A DNA stretch of 64,000 nt, taken from the NCBI RefSeq assembly GCF_009857835.1, contig NZ_WWCL01000002.1:496001-560000 (forward strand), given 5' to 3'. Source of the DNA: Duganella fentianensis. GTDB taxonomy: Bacteria; Pseudomonadota; Gammaproteobacteria; Burkholderiales; Burkholderiaceae_D. This document shows, piece after piece, positions 1-7,859 of this stretch. Below the pieces are notes generated by a model. It had not been told where the DNA came from and did not search any database. It saw nothing but the letters and a program-made list of their open reading frames with translations. Positions within the stretch are counted from its first letter, which is position 1. Each line of letters begins with the position of its first letter. A program made the translations under genes and the position numbers.

Positions 1-870
1 GCCGGCCAGGTGCTGTTCACGCTGAATGCGGAAGCCGATGTGGCCCAGCTGCAGGCCCTGCAGGCAGCGGCCGAACTGTCCGCTTCCGTGCTCAAGCGCG
101 ACAAGCTGCAGTTCGCCGCCCAGGCCATCAGCCAGGCCCAGCTCGATGCCGACGAGGCCGACCTGAAGAGCCGCAAGGCACAGGCGGCGCAGGCGCAGGC
201 GCTGGTGGAGAAGAAAACCATACGCGCGCCGTTTGCCGGCAAGCTGGGCATCACGTCCGTCAATCCGGGCCAGTTCCTCAACGCGGGCGACAAGCTGGTG
301 ACGCTGCAGACCATCGATACCGTGTATGTGGACTTCTTTGTGCCGCAACGCCAGCTGGCCGGCCTGTCGCTGGGCCAGAAGCTGAGCCTGACGGCCGATG
401 CCTATCCCGGCGTCACCTTCGCCGGCAAGGTGACGTCGATCAGCCCGAAAGTCGATGCCGCGACGCGCAATGTGCAGGTGGAAGCGACCGTGCCGAATGG
501 CAAACGCCAGCTGCTGCCCGGTATGTTCGCCAGTGTCAGCCTCGATCAGGGCGAGAAAAAGGAATACCTGACGCTGCCGCAGACGGCGATTACCTACAAC
601 CCGTATGGCGCCACCGTGTTCGTGCTGGCACCATCGACGGCCAAGGATGGTCCCAAGGATGACAAGGGCAATGCCCAGCTGGTGGCCCAGCAGGTATTCG
701 TTACGACAGGCCCGACCCGGGGCGATCAGGTGGCCGTGCTGACGGGCCTGAAAGCGGGGCAGGTAGTGGTCACCAGCGGTCAGCTCAAGCTGAAGAATGG
801 CACGCCGGCCGTAATCGACAACAAGGTGCAACCGGCCAACAATCCTAGCCCGACGCCGCAGGAACACTAA
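1..870 (+). CDS. RND efflux periplasmic adaptor subunit (HlyD/MexA family), 5' partial
   Basis: The frame is open from base 1, so the N-terminus lies outside the window; 289 codons are visible. This is the membrane-fusion protein that links an inner-membrane RND pump to an outer-membrane channel. The visible part begins in the alpha-helical hairpin (Ala/Gln-rich, ending near the VEKKTIRAPFAGKLG segment). It continues with the lipoyl-like domain (IRAPFAGKLG...VNPGQFLNAGDKL), the beta-barrel domain and the membrane-proximal domain, and ends in a Pro-rich tail. The RND pump starts 14 bp downstream behind an AAGGAAAG ribosome site, so the two form one operon. The family assignment is firm; the substrate cannot be told from sequence. 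Confidence 0.93.
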   Translation, partial: AGQVLFTLNAEADVAQLQALQAAAELSASVLKRDKLQFAAQAISQAQLDADEADLKSRKAQAAQAQALVEKKTIRAPFAGKLGITSVNPGQFLNAGDKLVTLQTIDTVYVDFFVPQRQLAGLSLGQKLSLTADAYPGVTFAGKVTSISPKVDAATRNVQVEATVPNGKRQLLPGMFASVSLDQGEKKEYLTLPQTAITYNPYGATVFVLAPSTAKDGPKDDKGNAQLVAQQVFVTTGPTRGDQVAVLTGLKAGQVVVTSGQLKLKNGTPAVIDNKVQPANNPSPTPQEH

Positions 871-883
871 GGAAAGCCGCGCC

Positions 884-3800
884 ATGAATTTTACCGACAT
901 CTTCATTAAGCGGCCCGTACTGGCCAGCGTGGTGAGCCTGCTGATCGTCGTGCTGGGCCTGCGTTCGCTGTTCAGCCTGCCGATCAACCAGTATCCGAAA
1001 ACCCAGAATGCGGTGGTGACCATCTCCACCACCTACTATGGTGCCGATGCCGCCACGGTGGCCGGCTTCATCACCCAGCCGCTGGAATCGGCCATTGCGC
1101 AGGCGCAGGGTATCGATTACCTGTCCTCGTCCAGCAATAGCGGGGTGTCCATCATTACGGCCACGCTGCGGCTCAACTACGATTCCAACCGCGCGCTGAC
1201 GGAAATCACCACGCAGGTGAATTCGGTACGCAACCAGCTGCCGCAGCAAGCCCAGCAGCCGGTGCTGACGGTGCAGATGGGCCAGACTACCGACGCCATG
1301 TACATGGGCTTCTACAGCGATACGCTGCCGACCAATAACGTGACGGACTTCCTGGCGCGCGTGGTCAAGCCCAAGCTCGATTCCATCCAGGGCGTGCAGA
1401 CGGCCGAGCTGCTCGGTGCGCGCCAGTTCGCCCTGCGCGCCTGGCTCGATGCCGGCAAGATGGCCGCGCACGGGGTGACGGCGGCCGATGTCAGCGCGGC
1501 GCTGGCGCAGAATAACTATCTGACGGGGCTGGGCGCCAGCAAAGGCCAGATGGTGACCGTGCCGCTGACGGCCGGAACCGATCTGCATACGGTGGACGAA
1601 TTCAAGGCGCTGGCCATCAAGCAATCGGGCGGCGCCATCGTCCATCTGGAGGATATCGCCAACGTCACGCTGGGTTCGGAAAACTACGATTTCAACGTGG
1701 CCTTTAGCGGCGTGCGCTCGGTGTTCATCGGTATCAAGGTGGCGCCGGAGGCCAACATTCTCGACGTGGCCAAACGTGTGCGCCAGGCTTTCCCCGCCAT
1801 CAAGGAGCAGCTGCCGAATGGCCTGACGGGGGAAATCGTCTACGACTCCACCGAGTTCATCAACACCTCCATCGACGAGGTGGTGAAAACGCTGGTGGAA
1901 GCACTGCTGATCGTGACGGTGGTGATCTATCTGTTCCTGGGCAGCCTGCGCGCCGTAATCGTGCCCGTGATCGCCATGCCGCTGTCGCTGATCGGTACTT
2001 TCTTCGTGATGCTGCTGCTCGGCTATTCGATCAACCTGCTGACCCTGCTGGCCATCGTGCTGGCCATCGGGCTGGTGGTGGATGACGCCATCATCGTGGT
2101 GGAAAATGTGGACCGCCACATGAAGCAGGGTATGAAGCCGTTCGATGCGGCCATCATCGCGGCGCGCGAACTGGGCAGCCCGATTCTGGCCATGACGGTG
2201 GTGCTGGTGGCCGTGTATGTGCCGATCGGCTTCCAGGGCGGCCTGACGGGCGCGCTGTTCACCGAGTTCGCCTTCACCCTGGCCGGTGCCGTGGCCGTGT
2301 CGGGCATCGTCGCGCTGACGCTGTCGCCCATGATGTGCGGCCACTTCTTCGATCCCAAGCAGGATGAAGGCAAGTTCGTCAAAGCCATCGACCGCGTATT
2401 CGACAAGGTGCACCATGGCTATCTGCGCCTGCTGCACAACCTGCTCAATACCTGGCCCGTGCTGATCGTGATGGGCGTGATACTGAGCCTGCTGCTGGCG
2501 CTGATGTTCAAGATGTCGCAGTCGGAACTGGCACCGGAAGAAGATCAGGGCATCGTGCTGTCGCAGGTGGTGGGCGCGCCGACAGCCACTTCGGACCAGA
2601 TGCAGGCCTATGCCAAGCAGATTTTCGATGTCGCCCGCGCGCTGCCGGAATACGAGCAGATGTTCCAGATTACCGGCGTGCCGACTACCAATGCCGGCTT
2701 CGGCGGGGTGCTGTTCAAATCGTGGGAAAAGCGTAGCCGCTCGGCCCATGAAATCCAGCAGGAACTGCAGCAGAAGTGGAATGGTGTGGCCGGTGGCCGC
2801 GTGGCGGCCTTCCAGTTCCCGCCGCTGCCCGGCAGCTCGGGCCTGCCCGTGCAGTTCGTGATCACCACCACCGAGCCTTTCGAGAATCTGAACACGGTGG
2901 CGCAGGCCGTGCTGGCCAAGGCGCAGAAGGACAACAAGTTCTACTTCGCCGACGTCGATCTGAAAATCGATGCACCGCAGGCGCGGGTAGAAGTCGACCG
3001 CGACAAGCTGGCCACGCTGGGCCTGACCCAGCAGGACTTCGGCAATGCCATGGGCGCCGCGCTCGGTGGCGGCTACGTTAACTACTTCTCGATCTCGGGC
3101 CGCTCCTACAAGGTGATCCCGCAAGTGCAGCAGGTAGACCGCCTGAATCCCGACGATGTGCTGAACTTCTATATCAAGGCACCGAACGGCAGCATGATTC
3201 CTGCCTCCACCGTGGCCACCATCAAGTACTCGGTGCAGCCGGAATCGGTCACGCGCTTCCAGCAGCTCAACTCGGCGACCATCTCGGGCGTGTCGGGTGC
3301 CTCGCAGGGCGAGATCCTGGAGTACCTGCGCAACGCGGTAAAAGAAGTGGCGCCATCGGGCTACACGGTGGACTACTCGGGCGCGTCGCGCCAGTACATG
3401 AGCGAATCGGGCGGCTTCATGGTGACCATGGCGTTCGCCGTGATCATCGTGTTCCTCGCGCTGGCCGCCCAGTTCGAGAGCTTCCGCGATCCGGTAGTGA
3501 TCCTGTTCTCGGTGCCGATGGCGCTGTTCGGCGCCATGACCTTCATCTTCCTCGGTTTCGCTTCTGTCAACATCTACACCCAGGTGGGGCTGGTAACGCT
3601 GATGGGGCTGATATCCAAACATGGTATTCTGATCGTGGAAGTGGCTAACCACCTGCGCGCGGCCGGCAAGAGCAAGCGTGAAGCCATCGAAGAAGCGGCA
3701 GCGACGCGTCTGCGGCCGATTCTGATGACGACGGCGGCGATGGTATTCGGTGTGGTGCCACTGGTAATTGCTTCAGGTGCAGGTGCCGCAGGTCGCCATG

Positions 3801-3970
3801 CCATGGGGCTGGTGATCTTTACCGGTCTGTCTATCGGCACGCTGTTCACGCTGTTCGTGGTACCCGCCATGTATCTGTTCCTGTCCGGCCAGCACAAGGT
3901 TGATCCGCAGGCACAGGCAGCGGCAGCCCACGGCGGCGGACATGGTCACGCGGCGGAGCCGACGACGTAA
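884..3970 (+). CDS. RND efflux pump permease, HAE1/MexB-MdtB type
   Basis: This 1028-residue protein has the full length expected for a hydrophobe/amphiphile efflux-1 RND transporter, a proton-driven inner-membrane pump working as a trimer. The N-terminus (MNFTDIFIKRPVLASVVSLL) is the classic first helix. Two halves each carry a large periplasmic loop and a block of membrane helices. The TM4 proton-relay motif GLVVDDAIIVVENV, with its paired Asp, is at about residues 401-414. The C-terminal tail is short and His/Gly-rich (HGGGHGHA), which is odd but common in this group. It lies 14 bp after the adaptor gene and 6-12 bp before the diguanylate cyclase. No outer-membrane channel gene is visible downstream; it may lie before the window. 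Confidence 0.95.
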   Translation: MNFTDIFIKRPVLASVVSLLIVVLGLRSLFSLPINQYPKTQNAVVTISTTYYGADAATVAGFITQPLESAIAQAQGIDYLSSSSNSGVSIITATLRLNYDSNRALTEITTQVNSVRNQLPQQAQQPVLTVQMGQTTDAMYMGFYSDTLPTNNVTDFLARVVKPKLDSIQGVQTAELLGARQFALRAWLDAGKMAAHGVTAADVSAALAQNNYLTGLGASKGQMVTVPLTAGTDLHTVDEFKALAIKQSGGAIVHLEDIANVTLGSENYDFNVAFSGVRSVFIGIKVAPEANILDVAKRVRQAFPAIKEQLPNGLTGEIVYDSTEFINTSIDEVVKTLVEALLIVTVVIYLFLGSLRAVIVPVIAMPLSLIGTFFVMLLLGYSINLLTLLAIVLAIGLVVDDAIIVVENVDRHMKQGMKPFDAAIIAARELGSPILAMTVVLVAVYVPIGFQGGLTGALFTEFAFTLAGAVAVSGIVALTLSPMMCGHFFDPKQDEGKFVKAIDRVFDKVHHGYLRLLHNLLNTWPVLIVMGVILSLLLALMFKMSQSELAPEEDQGIVLSQVVGAPTATSDQMQAYAKQIFDVARALPEYEQMFQITGVPTTNAGFGGVLFKSWEKRSRSAHEIQQELQQKWNGVAGGRVAAFQFPPLPGSSGLPVQFVITTTEPFENLNTVAQAVLAKAQKDNKFYFADVDLKIDAPQARVEVDRDKLATLGLTQQDFGNAMGAALGGGYVNYFSISGRSYKVIPQVQQVDRLNPDDVLNFYIKAPNGSMIPASTVATIKYSVQPESVTRFQQLNSATISGVSGASQGEILEYLRNAVKEVAPSGYTVDYSGASRQYMSESGGFMVTMAFAVIIVFLALAAQFESFRDPVVILFSVPMALFGAMTFIFLGFASVNIYTQVGLVTLMGLISKHGILIVEVANHLRAAGKSKREAIEEAAATRLRPILMTTAAMVFGVVPLVIASGAGAAGRHAMGLVIFTGLSIGTLFTLFVVPAMYLFLSGQHKVDPQAQAAAAHGGGHGHAAEPTT

Positions 3971-3982
3971 CAGAAAGTGAAG

Positions 3983-5008
3983 ATGGTAGAACAAGTAAAA
4001 ACGGTAGCCAGCTCTTTGCGCTGGCTACATGGAGACAATAAACGTAGTCTGGAAGAAGTGATACTGGTGTTGCTGTGCATGATAAGCATCGCCAGTGTGC
4101 TGCCGTTTGGGCTGTTCCGGCTGTGGGAAGGCAGCTGGCTATCGGCCACGGTGGATCTGTCGCTGGTACTGGTGTTTGCGGCCGTGATCGTGCATGTGCT
4201 ACGCACCGGCCGGCATCGAGTTGCCAGTTTGCTGGTCACGCTATTCTATTCGGCCGGCATGCTGGCCACCGTGTATCTGCGCGGCGTGCCCATGGTGTAC
4301 TGGATCTACCCGACCACCATTGCCGCATATTTCATCCTGCGTCCGCGTATAGCGCTGGCCATCAATACGGTGGCGCTGCTGGCGCTGGTAGTGATTTTGA
4401 GCCGCCATCTGGTCACCCTCAATCTGCTGACCATCGTGGTGACGATAGGGCTGGTGAACCTGTTTGCGTATATTTTTGCCTACCGAACGGGCTTGCAGAC
4501 CCGTGCCCTGCACACGGAAGTGGAGCGCGATTTCCTCACCGGTGTGCTGAACCGGCGTGCGCTGGACCGCAAGCTGGGCGACTATGCCGACGAGCGCCGT
4601 CCGCATATGGATTCCTGCTTGCTGCTGCTCGATCTGGACCACTTCAAATCCGTCAATGACGAATACGGCCATGCCGTGGGCGATACCGTGCTGGTACGCC
4701 TGTGCACCGTGCTGCGCCAGCATACGCGCGCTTCGGATCGCATCTTCCGCTACGGCGGCGAAGAGTTTGCCATCATCGCCAGCGGTGCCGAACCGGATGC
4801 CGCATTGCGTCTGGCCGAGAATCTGCGCGTGGCCGTCTCGCTGGCCCAGCTGCTCGAGCAGCGCCCCGTGACGGTATCGATAGGCGTTGCGCTGATGGAC
4901 AAGCGTACCTCGCCCAGAGAATGGCTGGTGCAGGCCGACCAGATGCTGTACCGGGCCAAGGAAGCAGGGCGCAATACCGTGCGGGTAGCGCCGTACAGGG
5001 AGGCGTGA
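3983..5008 (+). CDS. Membrane-bound diguanylate cyclase (GGDEF domain)
   Basis: The N-terminal half (about residues 25-165) has five or six hydrophobic membrane segments with no recognisable sensor fold. A C-terminal GGDEF domain (about 175-340) begins with DFLTGVLNRRALD. The active-site signature is GGEEF in RYGGEEF. An RASD sequence five residues before it fits the RxxD inhibitory site, so the enzyme is probably active and product-inhibited, making cyclic di-GMP from GTP. A GTG six bases upstream is an alternative start; the ATG was preferred because AGAAAG lies at a normal distance. It follows the RND pump within 12 bp and overlaps the next start codon by one base (TGATG), so it is likely co-transcribed with both. 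Confidence 0.9.
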   Translation: MVEQVKTVASSLRWLHGDNKRSLEEVILVLLCMISIASVLPFGLFRLWEGSWLSATVDLSLVLVFAAVIVHVLRTGRHRVASLLVTLFYSAGMLATVYLRGVPMVYWIYPTTIAAYFILRPRIALAINTVALLALVVILSRHLVTLNLLTIVVTIGLVNLFAYIFAYRTGLQTRALHTEVERDFLTGVLNRRALDRKLGDYADERRPHMDSCLLLLDLDHFKSVNDEYGHAVGDTVLVRLCTVLRQHTRASDRIFRYGGEEFAIIASGAEPDAALRLAENLRVAVSLAQLLEQRPVTVSIGVALMDKRTSPREWLVQADQMLYRAKEAGRNTVRVAPYREA

Positions 5009-5526
5009 TGGGTTTAAAGGAAAGCGTGCCCGCAGGGCGCAAGCCGCTGGTGTGGCTGCTGGCGGCTGTCGTGGCGGGCAGCGGCGCGCTGCCGGGACCG
5101 GTACTGGCACAAGCTGATGCACAGCATGGCACCCCGCAGCAAGCCGCGCAGGCCGCTGTGTCCGTCCGCGCTGCTGCCGAGCGAGGGCAAGCTGCCCCGG
5201 CGGAACTGGTGGTGGCCGATGTGACGCTCGATCTGCAGGCTGCGCCTGTGCTGTCGGATGAACTGATACGCAAGGCCGTGCGCGACACGGTGGCGGAAGA
5301 TCCCCACCCGCAGGCGCTGGCAGCGCGCAATATGGCAGCCTATGGTGCAGCGACGCTGACGGTACAGGACAGGATGACGACGGCCTTCAATCAGGCCAAG
5401 GTGCCGGACTGCCTGCATGGCGATGCTCTGAAACTGCAGCCCGCCTATATAGGTCCGTTTGCGGTGGTGGGGCCGTTGTCCCTGCCGTGGGTGGTGGCTG
5501 CGGCCTTGCGAGGCAAGTGCCGCTAG
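5008..5526 (+). CDS. Small exported protein of unknown function
   Basis: The start is set by a TGATG overlap with the diguanylate cyclase stop; the 172-residue product is not one I recognise. Residues 1-35 look like a signal peptide: basic start (KESVPAGRKP), hydrophobic core (LVWLLAAVVAG) and an Ala-x-Ala-like end before QADAQ. The mature part is Ala-rich, with two Cys (in KVPDCLHGD and near the C-terminus, GKCR) that could form a disulfide in the periplasm. The end is hydrophobic (AYIGPFAVVGPLSLPWVVAAAL). Translational coupling to the cyclase suggests a linked role, but that is only inference. Confidence 0.72.
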   Translation: MGLKESVPAGRKPLVWLLAAVVAGSGALPGPVLAQADAQHGTPQQAAQAAVSVRAAAERGQAAPAELVVADVTLDLQAAPVLSDELIRKAVRDTVAEDPHPQALAARNMAAYGAATLTVQDRMTTAFNQAKVPDCLHGDALKLQPAYIGPFAVVGPLSLPWVVAAALRGKCR

Positions 5527-5545
5527 CGCGGGCAGGGTAGAGCGG

Positions 5546-6121
5546 TCAGAATGGTTTAACGCCGATCAGGGCCAGATGGATCCAGTGGGCAAAGGCCAGT
5601 GCCATGAAGCCGCCCAGCAGTACCGTGGTCACCGTGGCGCCGGTGGTGCCGGCCGGATAGCTGGTGCCGGCGGCGGCATCACGCTGGATGGCCGAACGCA
5701 GCAGCATGACCGACCACACGAGGAAGCTGCCGAACAGGATTACTTCATGCAGATGGCCATTGGTCAGCAGGTGGGCCAGCGACCAGACCATCACGCCCAG
5801 CGTCATCGGATGATGGAGTCTGGCCTTGATGCTGTTGTGGGGGATGTAGGCGGCCGTCAGCAGGATGAAGGAGACCATCATCAGCACGGCGGCCACGTGG
5901 TGCATATACGAGGGCGGCACCCACAGCACTTCGGGGTCGCGTCCTGCTTCGAAGAAGCCGCGCAGGAAGGTGGCAAAGCCGGCGATCGAGCCCAGTCCGT
6001 AGATGCACTTCCAGCGTGGCTCGCCGATATTGGCGCGCAGGGAAGAGCGCCAGCCATCGGCAAAGATGCGGGTCGAGTGGAGGCCTAGAAACATCATCAA
6101 GCCCAGAATGAGGAATTCCAT
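5546..6121 (-). CDS. NnrU family membrane protein
   Basis: This 191-residue protein has five to six hydrophobic helices and starts MEFLILGLMMFLGLHSTRIF, the characteristic NnrU opening with an intramembrane His and Arg. Further conserved-looking pieces are WKCIYGLGSIAGF, a HHPMTLGVMVWSLAHLLTNG segment and a C-terminal hydrophobic helix. NnrU proteins are inner-membrane proteins first linked to nitrite/nitric oxide reduction; their molecular function is not settled. The start has a good ribosome site (AGGGGA) about 6 bases upstream. It converges with the preceding exported-protein gene (19-bp gap) and has no denitrification genes nearby here, so a role in denitrification is not supported by context. 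Confidence 0.88.
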   Translation of the reverse strand: MEFLILGLMMFLGLHSTRIFADGWRSSLRANIGEPRWKCIYGLGSIAGFATFLRGFFEAGRDPEVLWVPPSYMHHVAAVLMMVSFILLTAAYIPHNSIKARLHHPMTLGVMVWSLAHLLTNGHLHEVILFGSFLVWSVMLLRSAIQRDAAAGTSYPAGTTGATVTTVLLGGFMALAFAHWIHLALIGVKPF

Positions 6122-6418
6122 GAGCGTCCCCTGTTATGCGTTAGCGTTGATAAAAGATACACCGGCTTTACCGGCGTTGCAACATTAATGCATGTCAGAT
6201 TCAACTTATTCTGCAGGCCTGATTCTGTGCGGCGCAGCATGGAAAACCGTGATTTATGCCGTACCGGAATCGGACCTCAAAGCAGCCCTTAAAATGGCCC
6301 TTAAAGCTACCCTTGAAGCCGCCCCTTCAGCCCGCAAGATAGGCGGGGAAACCACCTTGTGGCGCCGCAGCAAAGCAGTGTTGCAGCGGCGCAATCTCAG
6401 CCACGGCCAGCGGCCGGA
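6122..6418. other. Intergenic region with degenerate 12-bp tandem repeat
   Basis: This 297-bp gap lies between the NnrU start and the serine hydrolase stop. It contains the nnrU promoter region and a run of four degenerate 12-13-bp units at 6279-6327 (AAAGCAGCCCTT, AAAATGGCCCTT, AAAGCTACCCTT, then a 13-base GAAGCCGCCCCTT). A 103-codon reading frame on the plus strand starts at 6192 and reads the units as Lys-x-x-Leu repeats. It has no ribosome site and runs 85 bp into the hydrolase antisense strand, so I did not call it a gene. Confidence 0.5.
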
Positions 6419-7846
6419 TTATGGCCGGGCACGGGCTTTATCGGCCAGCGTCACCACCGGCAAAGCCTTGAGGATGGCGGCCACCAGCGCCTGCGGCTGG
6501 TAATGCAGGGACGATGGTGTCAGGCCCAGACGCACCACCACCAGCTCCTGTGACGGGATGATGGTAATGCTCTGGCCATCGTGTCCTTCCATCCAGTAGG
6601 TATCGGCCGGAAGCTGGAAGGGCGCATCGGGATTGCCGCTGCCAGAGCTGGCACCGGACGGGCCCCAGCGCCAAAGCTGGCCCTGGCCATACTGGCCGCC
6701 GGATGCAGGCGCCACCTGCTGCATCATCCGGACATAACCTTCGGGCAGCAGGCGCTGGCCCTGCCACACGCCATCCTGCAGCAGGAACTGGCCGAAGCGG
6801 GCCCAGTCCTGCGCGCTGGCGTACATATAGCTGGAACCGACCAGATTGCCGCGCGCATCGGCTTCCAGTACGGCTGTGCGCATGCCCAGCGGCGTGAACA
6901 GCCTGTCGTGGGCGAAGGACAGGACGGTCGCATCAGTGGCGCTGCCTGCTCCGGCCGCAGCGCGCTGCCAGATGCGTGACAGCACCACGGTGGTGCCGCT
7001 GGAATAGTTCCAGTGGCTGCCCGGAGCGTGCGCCAGCGGCTTGCTGGCCGTGTAGCTGGCCATGTCCGGTTCCAGATACAGCATGCGGGTGACGTCGGAA
7101 ACGTCGCCATAGCCTTCGTTATATTCGAGCCCGCTGCTCATGCCCATGAGCTGGGCCAGCGTAATCGCATGGCGCGGGTCGCTCTGCCCGGGCCAGAAGC
7201 CATTCTGCGCCATCGACAGTTTGCCATCCTTGATCAGCATGCCGACCAGCGCGGCCGTGACGGTCTTGGTCATCGACCAGCCCAGCAACGGTGTACTGTG
7301 GTTGTAACCGTGGGCATAATACGAACCGACCAGCTGCCCCTTGTGGATGACCACCACCGCACGTGCGCCCGGGCCCGTCAGTTCGGGCTGTTGCAGGGCT
7401 GCCAGTGGCACCAGCGATAAATCGACTTCGTGGCCTTCCGGCCAGGGCGCATCGACGGCGCCCGGTTTGATTGGCTCCGGTGCGAACTGGTAGCGGCGCG
7501 CCTGTTCGACATCGCCATCGGGCACTGCGGCGCAGCCTGTGCCGGGGCGGTACACGGCCAGCCCGTTGCCGAACAGGCCGAGCAGCCTGGCGCTGACGGT
7601 CTGCTTTTCCTTATCGACTTTGATGCGCAGGAATTTCAGCAGCGGATGGCCCGGTGCCTGCACATCGTCGGCCAGTACGGCCTGCGCATCGCGGCCCGCG
7701 ATAAAGACATTCGAGCAGACGATTTTGGCGCTGTAATTGGCGCCCACGCGCAGCAGTTCCGGTGGTTGCAACGCCAGTGCGGCACTGGCGCCGCCCACCA
7801 GCAGGAGGGCGGCAATGGCAGTACGCTGGATGATTTTTTTCGGCAT
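6419..7846 (-). CDS. Exported serine hydrolase, beta-lactamase class C/esterase family
   Basis: The product (475 aa) begins with a signal peptide (MPKKIIQRTAIAALLLVGGASAALA). The start chosen is the ATG 13 bp after the stop of the upstream TonB receptor; longer versions would run back into that gene. The serine hydrolase core has the SxxK nucleophile motif as SMTK (in LLGWSMTKTV), the second Tyr motif as NYSSG (consensus YxN/YxS) and a late GHDGQSI segment in the position of the HxG/KTG motif. This fold covers AmpC-like beta-lactamases, DD-peptidases and esterases; the YSS variant and an N-terminal extension of about 130 residues suggest an esterase or peptidase rather than a true beta-lactamase. 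It is the last gene of a three-gene operon with a TonB receptor and a fatty-acid-hydroxylase-type enzyme. Confidence 0.88.
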   Translation of the reverse strand: MPKKIIQRTAIAALLLVGGASAALALQPPELLRVGANYSAKIVCSNVFIAGRDAQAVLADDVQAPGHPLLKFLRIKVDKEKQTVSARLLGLFGNGLAVYRPGTGCAAVPDGDVEQARRYQFAPEPIKPGAVDAPWPEGHEVDLSLVPLAALQQPELTGPGARAVVVIHKGQLVGSYYAHGYNHSTPLLGWSMTKTVTAALVGMLIKDGKLSMAQNGFWPGQSDPRHAITLAQLMGMSSGLEYNEGYGDVSDVTRMLYLEPDMASYTASKPLAHAPGSHWNYSSGTTVVLSRIWQRAAAGAGSATDATVLSFAHDRLFTPLGMRTAVLEADARGNLVGSSYMYASAQDWARFGQFLLQDGVWQGQRLLPEGYVRMMQQVAPASGGQYGQGQLWRWGPSGASSGSGNPDAPFQLPADTYWMEGHDGQSITIIPSQELVVVRLGLTPSSLHYQPQALVAAILKALPVVTLADKARARP

Positions 7847-7859
7847 GAATAAAGACTGA

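Noticed and set aside
845..3652. Long open frame of 935 codons opposite the RND pump gene
   Set aside because: It is His/Arg/Gln-rich, matches no family, has no ribosome site and lies wholly antisense to a clear gene; high GC leaves such frames open.
6192..6503. Possible 103-residue small protein
   Set aside because: No ribosome site, overlaps the hydrolase 3' end by 85 bp, no known domain; kept only as a repeat observation.
6419..7846. Calling this gene an AmpC beta-lactamase
   Set aside because: The second motif is YSS rather than YxN and no KTG box was found, so a general serine hydrolase call is safer.
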